A stretch of DNA of 11,768 nucleotides from CAYFHQ01 sp964342805 (GCA_964342805.1 CAYFHQ010000113.1:1-11768), one strand, 5' to 3'. Positions 1-6,646 are shown, numbered from the stretch's first letter. Translations and numbers: made by a program. Notes: a model not told the origin generated them from the sequence alone.

Positions 1-2
1 AG

Positions 3-197
3 TTTGTCTACGTCCTTGAAGGCGTCTTTACCCTCCTGCTCAATGGACAAAGAATTGAAATGTACCCTGGCGACAGCGCCCACTTCCCATCCCACATGAA
101 ACACAACTGGGCCAACTACACAAGCCGCATAACAAAAATCCTGGTGGTCCATACACCCAATGGATTTAAAGAGCACTTGTCCCATCATGGGGTATAA
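3..197 (+). CDS. Cupin-domain protein, C-terminal fragment (possible HTH-cupin regulator)
   Basis: The window opens inside this gene, so the start is missing; 64 residues and a TAA stop remain. The visible part reads as the second half of a cupin_2 barrel: a FVYVLEG strand, a turn with NGQRIEMYPGD, then a FPSHMKHNW stretch and a closing strand ending LVVHTPNGF. The GD turn followed by H-x-x-x-N is typical of the second cupin motif. In Clostridia this arrangement often forms the ligand-sensing C-terminus of short XRE-type helix-turn-helix regulators, but the DNA-binding half would lie outside the window, so that role is only inferred. A plain single-domain cupin is the alternative. The gene is followed nine bases later by a strong terminator, so it is the last gene of its transcript. 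Confidence 0.75.
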   Translation, partial: FVYVLEGVFTLLLNGQRIEMYPGDSAHFPSHMKHNWANYTSRITKILVVHTPNGFKEHLSHHGV

Positions 198-205
198 CTT
201 GAATC

Positions 206-243
206 AAACTGCTACAGGAGTCATTTCTGTAGCAGTTTTTTTA
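206..243 (+). terminator. Intrinsic terminator of the cupin gene
   Basis: A perfect 12-bp stem (206-217 with 227-238, aaactgctacag / ctgtagcagttt) encloses a nine-base loop and runs into a T tract to 242. It starts just after the cupin stop codon. Confidence 0.9.
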
Positions 244-284
244 TTGGTCACTCACAGGCGAGGAGGCCGTAGATCTGGATTTTT

Positions 285-301
285 CCTGCACTTGTTAGGC
301 T
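285..301 (+). repeat. 17-bp arm repeated inverted at 570-586
   Basis: The 17 bases cctgcacttgttaggct are the exact reverse complement of 570-586, which lies inside repeat element A between two of its helices. Flanking bases do not extend the match. It may be a remnant of another element copy or an alternative pairing partner for element A. Nothing else recognisable lies around it, and no gene is supported between 198 and 638. Confidence 0.6.
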
Positions 302-348
302 ACGAACGAGTACATAGACTTTCATGTAAGTCAATAATGGATGATCGA

Positions 349-380
349 AACCGTAATAGATAAATTCTGTAGCGGTTTTT
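349..380 (+). terminator. Weak terminator-like hairpin in the gene-free stretch
   Basis: An imperfect 11-bp stem pairs 349-359 with 367-377 (two G-T pairs, one A-A mismatch) and runs into a short T-rich tail. Its right arm and tail (ctgtagcggttttt) almost repeat the right arm of the terminator at 227-240, so it may be a decayed duplicate rather than an active terminator. Confidence 0.35.
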
Positions 381-409
381 CTTCTCATGATCTATATACT
401 CATGCAAAA

Positions 410-602
410 GCAGTGCTAGGTGATCCCGAACGCAGTATTGCGAAGGTCGACGAAGTTCCCTGTGAGATTGGGATTTTCTCCGTAAGCGGAGCCTGATGTC
501 TGAGCGATAGCGAGTTCCAGGCGGAGTAGGAGAAAGGCCCAGGCGAGCAGAAGGAACTTCATCGACCAGAGCCTAACAAGTGCAGGGATTACCTAGCACT
601 GC
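410..602 (+). repeat. Structured repeat element A (candidate ncRNA or palindromic mobile element)
   Basis: First of three related elements. Read on the plus strand it folds as nested helices. P1 pairs 410-427 with 585-602 (18 bp, one G-T). A small hairpin 431-442 (cgca-gtat-tgcg) follows. P2 pairs 445-459 with 553-567 (15 bp, one C-A mismatch at 451/561). P3 pairs 468-481 with 529-542 (A-G mismatch at 473/537). P4 pairs 491-495 with 518-522 (gcctg/caggc), and P5 pairs 502-505 with 514-517. Element B shares most single-stranded segments, including tattgcgaag, cggagcctgatgt and gagttccaggcggagtagg, but has different bases in P1, P2 and P3 that still pair. There is no reading frame of note and no T tract, so it is not an ordinary terminator. 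It lies between the cupin terminator and the 3' end of the convergent dehydratase gene. The coding strand is inferred from G-T pairs and from the shared motifs. It could be a small RNA, a UTR element, or a MITE-like sequence. Confidence 0.7.
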
Positions 603-638
603 CTCTTAGGGGTATATAGCTATGAGGATACAAACCAC

Positions 639-1853
639 CTACACAATCTTCTTAATCACATACCCAGCACCCACCAAGGTGCCAAGGATGTCTGACAGGT
701 GGCCATGGCCGTTGGTTTCAATGGTGACTTCCAGTTGGACTTGCTGGAAGCGGTCGGGGGTCTTGAACTGGTTGTGGTCCAGTTTAATGACGTTGGCATG
801 GGTGCGAAAGAGAAGTTCTGAGATTTTCAGTAGCTCCCCGGGCGTATCCGGTAGGTCTACTGAGAAGCAACAGACCCTGCCCCTGGAGACCAGGCCCCGG
901 TCAATCATGGTGGAAATGGTAACCACGTCGATGTTGCCGCCACTGATCACAGAGACCACTTTCAGGCCCCCGCCAGAAGCCGGTCGGATTTTCTTGGCAC
1001 CCGCCAGGGCCAGTACCCCTGCACTTTCAGCCACCATTTTATGTTGTTCCATGAGGAGCAAAAAGGCTTCCATAATGTCAAAGTCACTGACGGTGACGAT
1101 CTCGTCCACCCATTGCTGGACCAGGGGGAAGGTTTTCGACCCTGGGGTTTTAACAGCAACCCCGTCGGCTATGGTATTGACCAGGTCTAGGCTGGACAGT
1201 TTCCCCCGGTCTAGAGACAGTTTCATGGCCCTGGCTCCAAGGGGTTCCACCCCGATGACCTTGACATTGGGGTTAATGGACTTGGCGGCCACGGCTATGC
1301 CACTGATCAAACCGCCACCGCCAACAGGAACCAAAATTATGTCTGCGTCAGGGATTTCCTCCATGATTTCCAGGCCCACGGTGCCTTGGCCAGCCATGAC
1401 ATGGTAGTCGTCAAAGGGGTGGACAAAGGTATAGCCTTCATGGTGGGCCAGGTCCATGGCTTTTTCATAAGCGTCGTCGTAACAGTGGCCATGGAGGATG
1501 ACTTCCGCCCCATACTTGCGGGTATTCTCCACCTTAATCAAGGGGGTGGTCACGGGCATGACAATGGTTGCTGGAGCGCCGGCCATTTGGGCTGCATAGG
1601 CAACCCCCTGGGCATGGTTGCCGGCGGAGGAGGCGATAAGGCCCTTGGACCGGCAATCCTCAGGCAAGTTTCGGATTTTGTTGTAGGCCCCCCGGAGTTT
1701 GTAAGCCCCTGTCCGCTGCATGTTCTCAGGTTTCATCCAGATCTCATGGCCGGTTTCAGCCGAAAAGACTGGGCTGTAGACCACCGGAGTGGGGTGGGTG
1801 ACTTTCTTTACGTGCTTGTGGGCGTCCTTGATCATTCTTGGTGTCAGTGACAT
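639..1853 (-). CDS. ilvA: Threonine dehydratase (threonine ammonia-lyase) with C-terminal ACT-like domain
   Basis: A cytoplasmic PLP enzyme converting threonine to 2-oxobutyrate and ammonia, the first committed step towards isoleucine. The 404-residue protein shows the fold-type II landmarks: TGAYKLRGA with PLP lysine K52, SAGNHAQG (76-83) that holds the substrate carboxylate, and the phosphate-binding GGGGL loop at 178-182. From about residue 325 the pattern of strands and an LPDTPGELLKI motif indicates one ACT-like regulatory domain. Its length fits the roughly 400-residue single-ACT form rather than the roughly 510-residue E. coli IlvA. The ATG at 1853 has a good site (AGGAAGG, six bases away). 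The gene is expressed from a T-box leader, which points to a biosynthetic role; a catabolic TdcB-type role is the alternative. It is transcribed alone and its 3' end faces repeat element A. Confidence 0.92.
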   Translation of the reverse strand: MSLTPRMIKDAHKHVKKVTHPTPVVYSPVFSAETGHEIWMKPENMQRTGAYKLRGAYNKIRNLPEDCRSKGLIASSAGNHAQGVAYAAQMAGAPATIVMPVTTPLIKVENTRKYGAEVILHGHCYDDAYEKAMDLAHHEGYTFVHPFDDYHVMAGQGTVGLEIMEEIPDADIILVPVGGGGLISGIAVAAKSINPNVKVIGVEPLGARAMKLSLDRGKLSSLDLVNTIADGVAVKTPGSKTFPLVQQWVDEIVTVSDFDIMEAFLLLMEQHKMVAESAGVLALAGAKKIRPASGGGLKVVSVISGGNIDVVTISTMIDRGLVSRGRVCCFSVDLPDTPGELLKISELLFRTHANVIKLDHNQFKTPDRFQQVQLEVTIETNGHGHLSDILGTLVGAGYVIKKIV

Positions 1854-1891
1854 TGTCTACCTTCCTTTTCTTGTACTGGGGCAGTGCAAAG

Positions 1892-1930
1892 GGCTATGTC
1901 TTATACCCCATGGTCATGATGACCATAGCC
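1892..1930 (-). other. Nested inverted repeats in the dehydratase leader
   Basis: A perfect palindrome (1910-1926, atggtcat-g-atgaccat) sits inside an overlapping 7-bp inverted repeat (ggctatg 1892-1898 with catagcc 1924-1930). The two folds are mutually exclusive. They lie between the T-box terminator and the dehydratase ribosome site, so could be an operator or an mRNA hairpin; nothing in the sequence decides this. Confidence 0.4.
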
Positions 1931-1942
1931 AGACACAATGGC

Positions 1943-1977
1943 AAAAACACAAAAAACCCGTCCCACAAAGGACGAGT
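1943..1977 (-). terminator. T-box leader terminator
   Basis: On the minus strand actcgtcc pairs with gggacgggt (one G-T), followed by six T, GTG and five T. It overlaps the 3' flank of the T-box antiterminator, as expected for a transcription-attenuation T-box. Confidence 0.85.
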
Positions 1978-2160
1978 TACCCGCTATACCACCTTCAGTT
2001 CCAACAAACCTACAGCCGCTAACGGGGCTAACCGGGTGCCACTACTCTCATTCGCAACACCAGCTCAGGAGGGATTAACTCACAAGGTTTCCTACCGGTT
2101 CTCACCAACCACCGGCTCTCTGAAAGGGGGCGCCTTGTTGCCTGTCTCCATCAATGCCTT
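1951..2160 (-). promoter_or_regulatory. T-box riboswitch controlling the threonine dehydratase
   Basis: Read on the minus strand, the leader has a complete T-box. The stem I apical region is at 2122-2091 (agagagccggtggttggtga, then gaaccgg). The base of stem I (ggag near 2150, ctcctgag near 2071-2064) flanks a specifier loop. The conserved T-box sequence is at about 1995-1981 (aggtggtatagcgg). A competing terminator, 1977-1970 with 1964-1956, is followed by a T-rich run to 1943. Uncharged tRNA would stabilise the antiterminator and allow transcription of ilvA. The specifier loop reads gagttaatcc; ATC (Ile, complement of 2073-2075) suits the gene, but TTA (Leu, complement of 2076-2078) is adjacent and cannot be excluded by eye. 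The TGGT core fits a tRNA with discriminator base A. Confidence 0.9.
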
Positions 2161-2178
2161 TACATATAAATTATGGCC

Positions 2179-2207
2179 AGTGTACAGGGGATCAGGTGCC
2201 AGGTCAA
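2179..2207 (-). promoter_or_regulatory. Promoter of the T-box/ilvA transcript
   Basis: On the minus strand TTGACC (2207-2202) and TACACT (2184-2179) are separated by 17 bases. Transcription would begin near 2172, about 20 bases before stem I of the T-box, as expected. Confidence 0.6.
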
Positions 2208-2333
2208 CGGCGGAAGGGGATTTCGGCAGGAACTTGGCAGGCCTCAAAAATATTGGCAGGTCAATAAATAAATGGTGGGAGACAGAAGGCCCCGGGTATC
2301 ATTAATGAAAATATCTGACAGGAGGTGCCAGAG

Positions 2334-3788
2334 GTGAGGAATATACAACCTTCCCGCGTTTTTCATTATTTTTCTAAGATCAGTGCCATCCCAAGATGCA
2401 CAGGCAACGAGCAAGCTATCAGCGATTATATATCCAATACGGCCCAGTCTTTGGACCTAGACGTCCATCAAGACCCCTTTGGAAACCTGATTATCCGAAA
2501 ACCCGGCCAATACGGCATGGAGTATGGCCCAACGGTGATCCTACAAGGCCACCTGGACATGCTCTGCTTAAAGGCAGCAGACAGCAAACACGATTTTGAA
2601 ACCGACCCCATTCCCATGCACGTCAGTGGAGACTTGATCATCACTGACGGTGTGTCCCTTGGGGCTGGCAATGGTATCGCCATAGCCATGTACTTGGCCA
2701 TTCTAGAAAATGACGAGATCCCGCATCCCCCATTGGAAGTGGTTTTGACGGTCCAGGAGGAAGCGGGCTTGATAGGCGCCCAGGCCCTGGACGCCCAACA
2801 GTTAAAGGGACGATACTTGGTCAACATGGACTCGGAACAAGAAGGAGAGTTCATTATTGGTTGTGCCGGTGAGCAGCGCTTGGAAGTTGATTTTGAATTG
2901 GAACATAGGCTGGAAGAAAAGTTAAGACCGGTCGAAATCAGCGTTCAAGGCCTGAAAGGTGGCCATTCAGGCATGGATATCGCCAAGAACCGGGGCAATG
3001 CCCTGAAGATCTTGGCCCATATCCTCAATGACCTCCAGGACCAGTACACCATTCGACTGAGCAAGTTTGAAGGGGGGACCAAGGTCAATGTGATTCCTTC
3101 TGACGCCCGGGCCCAGATTTGGATTAATGTTGGTGAGGAAAAAGCCATACGACAAGCGGTGATCAAGCGTTTTAGGGCCTATACCACAGACATGCAGCAG
3201 GTGGAAAATGCCCAGATCCATGTGATAGAGCTAAGCGAGGCCCTGCCACCCCTCATGTCCCTCTACTCTGAAAACCTGGTTGCCTTGCTCACGGCCCTGC
3301 CTTCAGGGGTCCGATTCATGAGCAATACCATAGACAACCTGGTGGACACCTCCATAAACATGGGGGCTGTCCAGTGGAAGGGCAACCATGTGGCCCTCCA
3401 CCTGTCCCTGCGCAGTAGTACGCCGGCCAGGGAAGCGGCCCTCCTCAACGAAGTCAAGGCCATAGCAAAGGGTTTTGGTGCCACGGTCAAGCTCCGCAAT
3501 GCCTATCCCCATTGGCGGATAGAGAAGGGGGTCCACCTCCACCGCATGTTCATAGACCAGTGGCGTAAGGAGGCGGGGACCGAGCCCAAGCTGACGGCAG
3601 TCCACGCAGGTCTAGAATGCTCTATCCTAGGCAGGAAGCTCAATGAAAGAAGCAACAAGCCTGCTATAGAAATGATCGCCTTTGGGCCAGACTTGTTTGA
3701 CGCCCATACGGTGGACGAGTCCCTGAGTATCTCAAGTGTACAAAGAACCTACGGTTTTTTAGTTAAAATGCTAGGGAAACTGGAATAA
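2334..3788 (+). CDS. pepD: PepD-like M20 aminoacyl-histidine dipeptidase, metal-bridging Asp replaced by Gly
   Basis: A cytosolic dipeptidase of the M20 (PepD, beta-Ala-His dipeptidase) type, about 484 residues, matching the family length. I place the start at GTG 2334 because AGGAGG at 2320-2325 is then eight bases away; the upstream in-frame GTG at 2325 overlaps that site. Catalytic landmarks are GHLDM (H73, D75), QEEAG (E142 base, E143 ligand), NMDSEQEG (D166), GGHSG (H211) in the lid domain, HAGLECS, and FDAHTVDES (H458). The family normally reads LGADNG for the Asp that bridges the two metal ions; here the sequence is SLGAGNG, with Gly112 encoded by GGC at 2667-2669. All other ligands are present. 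The enzyme may therefore be impaired, use one metal, or differ by a single-base sequence error (GAC to GGC). It is divergent from ilvA; no clear promoter or terminator is seen. Confidence 0.9.
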   Translation: MRNIQPSRVFHYFSKISAIPRCTGNEQAISDYISNTAQSLDLDVHQDPFGNLIIRKPGQYGMEYGPTVILQGHLDMLCLKAADSKHDFETDPIPMHVSGDLIITDGVSLGAGNGIAIAMYLAILENDEIPHPPLEVVLTVQEEAGLIGAQALDAQQLKGRYLVNMDSEQEGEFIIGCAGEQRLEVDFELEHRLEEKLRPVEISVQGLKGGHSGMDIAKNRGNALKILAHILNDLQDQYTIRLSKFEGGTKVNVIPSDARAQIWINVGEEKAIRQAVIKRFRAYTTDMQQVENAQIHVIELSEALPPLMSLYSENLVALLTALPSGVRFMSNTIDNLVDTSINMGAVQWKGNHVALHLSLRSSTPAREAALLNEVKAIAKGFGATVKLRNAYPHWRIEKGVHLHRMFIDQWRKEAGTEPKLTAVHAGLECSILGRKLNERSNKPAIEMIAFGPDLFDAHTVDESLSISSVQRTYGFLVKMLGKLE

Positions 3789-3871
3789 TCCATGGGCTCT
3801 TGTAGACTCTGTCAGTAATCCAGTGGTTATTTTGTGTCATTTGCGAATAGCGCCTAGGTCGTCTTATCCCG

Positions 3872-3877
3872 TATAAT
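3872..3877 (+). promoter_or_regulatory. -10 box upstream of the sugar ATPase
   Basis: A perfect TATAAT lies 34 bases before the chosen ATG of the ATPase. No convincing -35 box is seen at 16-18 bases, so an activator or an unrecognised element may be needed. The implied start near 3884 rules out translation from the in-frame ATG at 3876. Confidence 0.45.
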
Positions 3878-3911
3878 GACAATAGCTGGATTAACAGATG
3901 GAGGTAAGAAA

Positions 3912-5012
3912 ATGGCAGGATTGCAATTAACACAAATCAACAAGGTATACCCCAACGGCTTTCACGCTGTAAAGGGCATTGATCTTGAAATTGAAGATAA
4001 GGAATTTATGGTATTGGTTGGACCATCCGGTTGCGGAAAGACGACGACACTTCGTATGATCGCTGGTCTTGAAGACATTTCCGACGGTGATTTAAAGATC
4101 GGTGAGAACACGGTAAACAATGTTCCACCAAAAGATCGTGACATCGCCATGGTATTCCAGAACTATGCACTCTATCCCCACATGACTGTTTATGACAACA
4201 TGGCCTTTGGCCTGAAACTTCGTAAGCAGCCCAAGACGGAAACTGACGGCCGGGTAAAGCGGGCAGCCCAGATCCTGGGTATTGAGCAACTACTAGACCG
4301 AAAGCCCAAGCAGCTTTCCGGTGGCCAGCGTCAGCGTGTGGCCCTGGGTCGTGCTATTGTACGGAATCCAAAGGTATTCCTAATGGATGAGCCCCTATCC
4401 AACCTGGACGCCAAGCTCCGTGTGCAAATGCGTTCTGAGCTGATTAAGCTCCACAAAGAACTGGCAACGACATTCATCTATGTAACCCACGACCAGACAG
4501 AAGCCATGACCATGGGTACACGGATTTGCGTAATGAACGGTGGGATTATCCAGCAAGTTGCTGACCCACATACCATTTACGAAAAGCCTGCAAACTTGTT
4601 TGTAGCTGGTTTCATCGGTGCGCCGCAAATGAACTTCATGGACGCTACCGTTGTAGAAGACGAAGGCAAGGTTGCCGTGAACATCGGCGGTACGACAGTC
4701 ATCATGGGCGACGAGCGCGGCAAGATTGTTAAGGAAAAGGGCTACATCGGCAAAGAAGTCGTTGTGGGTATCCGTCCTGAGCATATCGCTGTGGTTCCCC
4801 AAGGTGACCACGCCCTCAAGGGAACCGTTGAAGTAACTGAACTGCTAGGTTCTGAAGTCATCCTCTACATTAGCATGGGTGGCAAGGAACTGATCGGTAA
4901 GGTTGAGCCAGATGTTGGTGTGAAGATGGGCGACAAGGTGTCCTTCAGCTTCAACCCAGACAAAATCCATGTCTTTGACAAGGAAACTGAGCAGTCAGTG
5001 ATCTTTGGCTAA
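3912..5012 (+). CDS. msmX: MsmX/UgpC-type sugar ABC transporter ATP-binding protein
   Basis: The ATPase subunit of carbohydrate importers of the CUT1 class; MsmX-type proteins serve several transporters in Gram-positives. The 366-residue protein has Walker A GPSGCGKTT (residues 37-45), a Q-loop MVFQNYALYPHMT, the signature LSGGQRQR, Walker B VFLMDEPLSNLD, and the H-loop THDQTEAMT. The last 130 or so residues form the TOBE/MalK-like regulatory domain, with VGIRPEHI. I choose ATG 3912 because GGAGGT (3900-3905) is six bases away, and because the upstream in-frame ATG at 3876 overlaps the TATAAT box; the resulting length also fits the family. No permease gene adjoins it and its own terminator follows, so it is a single-gene unit. 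The transporter starting at 9013 shows no ATPase in the window and is a likely partner, by inference. Confidence 0.93.
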   Translation: MAGLQLTQINKVYPNGFHAVKGIDLEIEDKEFMVLVGPSGCGKTTTLRMIAGLEDISDGDLKIGENTVNNVPPKDRDIAMVFQNYALYPHMTVYDNMAFGLKLRKQPKTETDGRVKRAAQILGIEQLLDRKPKQLSGGQRQRVALGRAIVRNPKVFLMDEPLSNLDAKLRVQMRSELIKLHKELATTFIYVTHDQTEAMTMGTRICVMNGGIIQQVADPHTIYEKPANLFVAGFIGAPQMNFMDATVVEDEGKVAVNIGGTTVIMGDERGKIVKEKGYIGKEVVVGIRPEHIAVVPQGDHALKGTVEVTELLGSEVILYISMGGKELIGKVEPDVGVKMGDKVSFSFNPDKIHVFDKETEQSVIFG

Positions 5013-5051
5013 AAGGCAGGAAGTATGATAGCGTAAATCGAAGTATATAAG

Positions 5052-5084
5052 ACCCGCACCCGAACGCAGGGTGTGGGTTTTCTT
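5052..5084 (+). terminator. Intrinsic terminator of the ATPase gene
   Basis: A 10-bp stem (acccgcaccc 5052-5061 with gggtgtgggt 5069-5078, one G-T) has a seven-base loop and a TTTTCTT tail. It ends about 20 bases before the regulator gene. Confidence 0.88.
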
Positions 5085-5105
5085 CCGAAGAGAAAGGCGG
5101 ACCCC

Positions 5106-6134
5106 ATGGACTCCAACGTAAAAGTGCGGTTTTCACAAATCAGACAAATCATCCAGTGGCCCATATACCTGTTCGACTACGAAGGCCATTGCATCGACTC
5201 CAACCGTGTGGAAAAAATCGGTGAAGTGGTGGACCTTCCGGAAATGAATGGTTCTGAAACCCTTCAAACGGGTTCCTTTCACTGGATCGTTGTGGGTGAC
5301 CAAGTGGGCAAGGGCCTCTACTACATAGCTGTTCGAGGAATCAAAGAAGATCCCGAAACAACCCTCAAACTCATTGGCCTCTTTTTTGAGGACCAGTTGG
5401 CCTTAGACGGTCAGTCCAACACCCTGCGAAACCTCCTTCTCACGGAAAAAGATGCGGATTTAACCCATGAACAAGTGGCCGAAATTGCAATGGTTTCCCC
5501 CACATATCGTGTGGTCCTCATACGCCATGAAAGTGGTGAAACCGAGGGGATTCGCACCATCATTGATAATATCTGTGACGCCTGCTCCCTTGTGACCATG
5601 GACCAGCAAACCCTATGCATGGTGGTTGGCCTGGAAGGGGAGCCCCTGCAGGAGACACTGAGCGTCATCGCCACAGAACTGGAAACCGAACTCATGGTTT
5701 CCGTGGCCATGGCTGTTGGTACCCAAGTGGACCATGTGGGCAAGGTCTGGCGGTCCTACGGGAGTGCAGTGAAAGCCCTCCAGTGTGGCCAGGACCTCCT
5801 GTCCGACCAACATATTTACGTCTATGACCGGATGATGATGTACATGATGGTGGACGCCCTAAAAGAAGAGGACCGCCAGCAACTCTATGCGGACTATGGA
5901 GACGGTTTTCAAGAACTCATTGAAGACGATGAACTGATCCAAACGGCCATCCAGTTCTTCGACAACAACCTCAATATCACCGAGACCTCCCGCAACCTCT
6001 TTGTCCACCGAAATACCTTGATTTATCGTTTGAACAAGATATTCAAGATTGCTGGTATGGACCTGAGAAAGTTTGAGGACGCTGTGCGCTTTAACTATTT
6101 GCTGATCCTTTGGAAGAAACGTCGTAGCCAGTAG
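5106..6134 (+). CDS. PucR/CdaR-type helix-turn-helix transcriptional regulator
   Basis: A predicted 342-residue DNA-binding regulator. The C-terminal 60 residues match the PucR C-terminal helix-turn-helix: IQFFDNNLNITETSRNLFVH, then RNTLIYRLNKI, and an FEDAVRFNYLLILWK tail. The middle, including SVAMAVGTQVDHVGKVWRSY, resembles the GGDEF-like domain found in CdaR-type sugar-diacid regulators. The N-terminus (IYLFDYEGHCIDSN) looks like a small ligand-sensing domain that I cannot assign. ATG 5106 is preferred, with AAGGCGG just upstream; an in-frame GTG at 5073 would lie inside the terminator stem of the previous gene. The target genes are unknown; its place between the sugar ATPase and a small metal-type protein permits, but does not prove, a role in carbon use. 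Confidence 0.85.
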   Translation: MDSNVKVRFSQIRQIIQWPIYLFDYEGHCIDSNRVEKIGEVVDLPEMNGSETLQTGSFHWIVVGDQVGKGLYYIAVRGIKEDPETTLKLIGLFFEDQLALDGQSNTLRNLLLTEKDADLTHEQVAEIAMVSPTYRVVLIRHESGETEGIRTIIDNICDACSLVTMDQQTLCMVVGLEGEPLQETLSVIATELETELMVSVAMAVGTQVDHVGKVWRSYGSAVKALQCGQDLLSDQHIYVYDRMMMYMMVDALKEEDRQQLYADYGDGFQELIEDDELIQTAIQFFDNNLNITETSRNLFVHRNTLIYRLNKIFKIAGMDLRKFEDAVRFNYLLILWKKRRSQ

Positions 6135-6169
6135 CCAGCTGTTGGTGAGGGTCCCTGAATAACTAGGGC

Positions 6170-6198
6170 TTGCCTTCCGAGGTCAGCTAAGATATCCT
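6170..6198 (+). promoter_or_regulatory. Possible promoter of the small CGGC-like gene
   Basis: TTGCCT (6170-6175) and TATCCT (6193-6198) are 17 bases apart. If used, transcription would start near 6205, directly before the terminator hairpin at 6215, which would then act as an attenuator in the leader. The match is modest. Confidence 0.3.
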
Positions 6199-6214
6199 AT
6201 TATGGTATACAATG

Positions 6215-6255
6215 AACCACTGTTTGCTAGTATGTCAAACAGTGGTTTTCTTTGA
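6215..6255 (+). terminator. Terminator after the PucR-type gene, possibly an attenuator
   Basis: A perfect 12-bp stem (aaccactgtttg 6215-6226 with caaacagtggtt 6236-6247) has a nine-base loop and a TTTTCTTTG tail. It closes the regulator gene, but it lies only about 30 bases before the next start codon. Confidence 0.88.
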
Positions 6256-6278
6256 TCTAGAGTAAATGGAGTAAAGCA

Positions 6279-6614
6279 ATGAATGTAGCCATCATCGTAC
6301 GACAAGAAACAGCAGACCGCTGCGGGGGCAAGGGATGTCTCAACGCCTTCTTCCAGCGGAAAGACGCCTTTGTAGACCACCCTGAGGACGCACAACTGAT
6401 CACCTTCACCCACCACGGCGGTGACTGGGACCACAAGGTGTCCCGAATGATCGAAAGCGGTGTAGACGTGGTCCACCTCTCCACCTGCATGAGGGCCAAG
6501 TGCCCTGAATATGCCCAACTGGCCGAAGAACTGTCCAAGCACTTCAAGGTCATCGGCTACAGTCACGGGTCGGAGAAGGAAGAAACCATTCGACTGGACA
6601 AGGTTGCGGACTAG
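6279..6614 (+). CDS. CGGC-domain-like small protein lacking the CGGC motif
   Basis: A 111-residue soluble protein with no signal or membrane segment. It resembles CGGC-domain proteins (a putative metal-binding family) in order and spacing: an N-terminal strand NVAIIVRQE, a cysteine pair C15-GGKG-C20, an AFFQRKDAF helix, a strand LITFTHHGG, a helix, VVHLSTCM, then C75-PEY and a final strand. The family's defining CGGC would fall where this protein reads HHGGDW (45-50). Cysteines 15, 20, 70 and 75 remain, with H45/H46 and D49 nearby as possible replacements. Start ATG 6279 has GGAG seven bases upstream. It is a single-gene unit between two terminators. Function is unknown for the family as a whole; the family call rests on my reading of the pattern. 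Confidence 0.7.
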   Translation: MNVAIIVRQETADRCGGKGCLNAFFQRKDAFVDHPEDAQLITFTHHGGDWDHKVSRMIESGVDVVHLSTCMRAKCPEYAQLAEELSKHFKVIGYSHGSEKEETIRLDKVAD

Positions 6615-6646
6615 GTTTCGACAAGACATAGGTCATACGCACGTAG

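Noticed and set aside
160..363. Short open frame of 67 codons after the cupin gene
   Set aside because: It starts inside the cupin gene in another frame and crosses the terminator hairpin.
410..602. Element A as a large intrinsic terminator
   Set aside because: Neither strand has a T tract after the outer helix, and the genes on either side end in their own way; the plan of several helices with conserved loops does not fit a terminator.
294..612. Integron attC-like motifs (GTTAGGC at 294-300, GCCTAAC at 571-577)
   Set aside because: They match the GTTRRRY and RYYYAAC boxes, but their order and spacing are wrong for one attC, the copies B and C lack them, and there is no integrase or cassette array.
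622..1407. Long open frame (261 codons) on the plus strand opposite the dehydratase
   Set aside because: It is the antisense shadow of a clear ilvA-type gene, with a low-complexity Ser/Thr/Pro-rich product and no ribosome site.
1838..2305. Open frame of 155 codons across the leader of the dehydratase
   Set aside because: It runs antisense through the T-box and its terminator, has no ribosome site, and its product resembles nothing.
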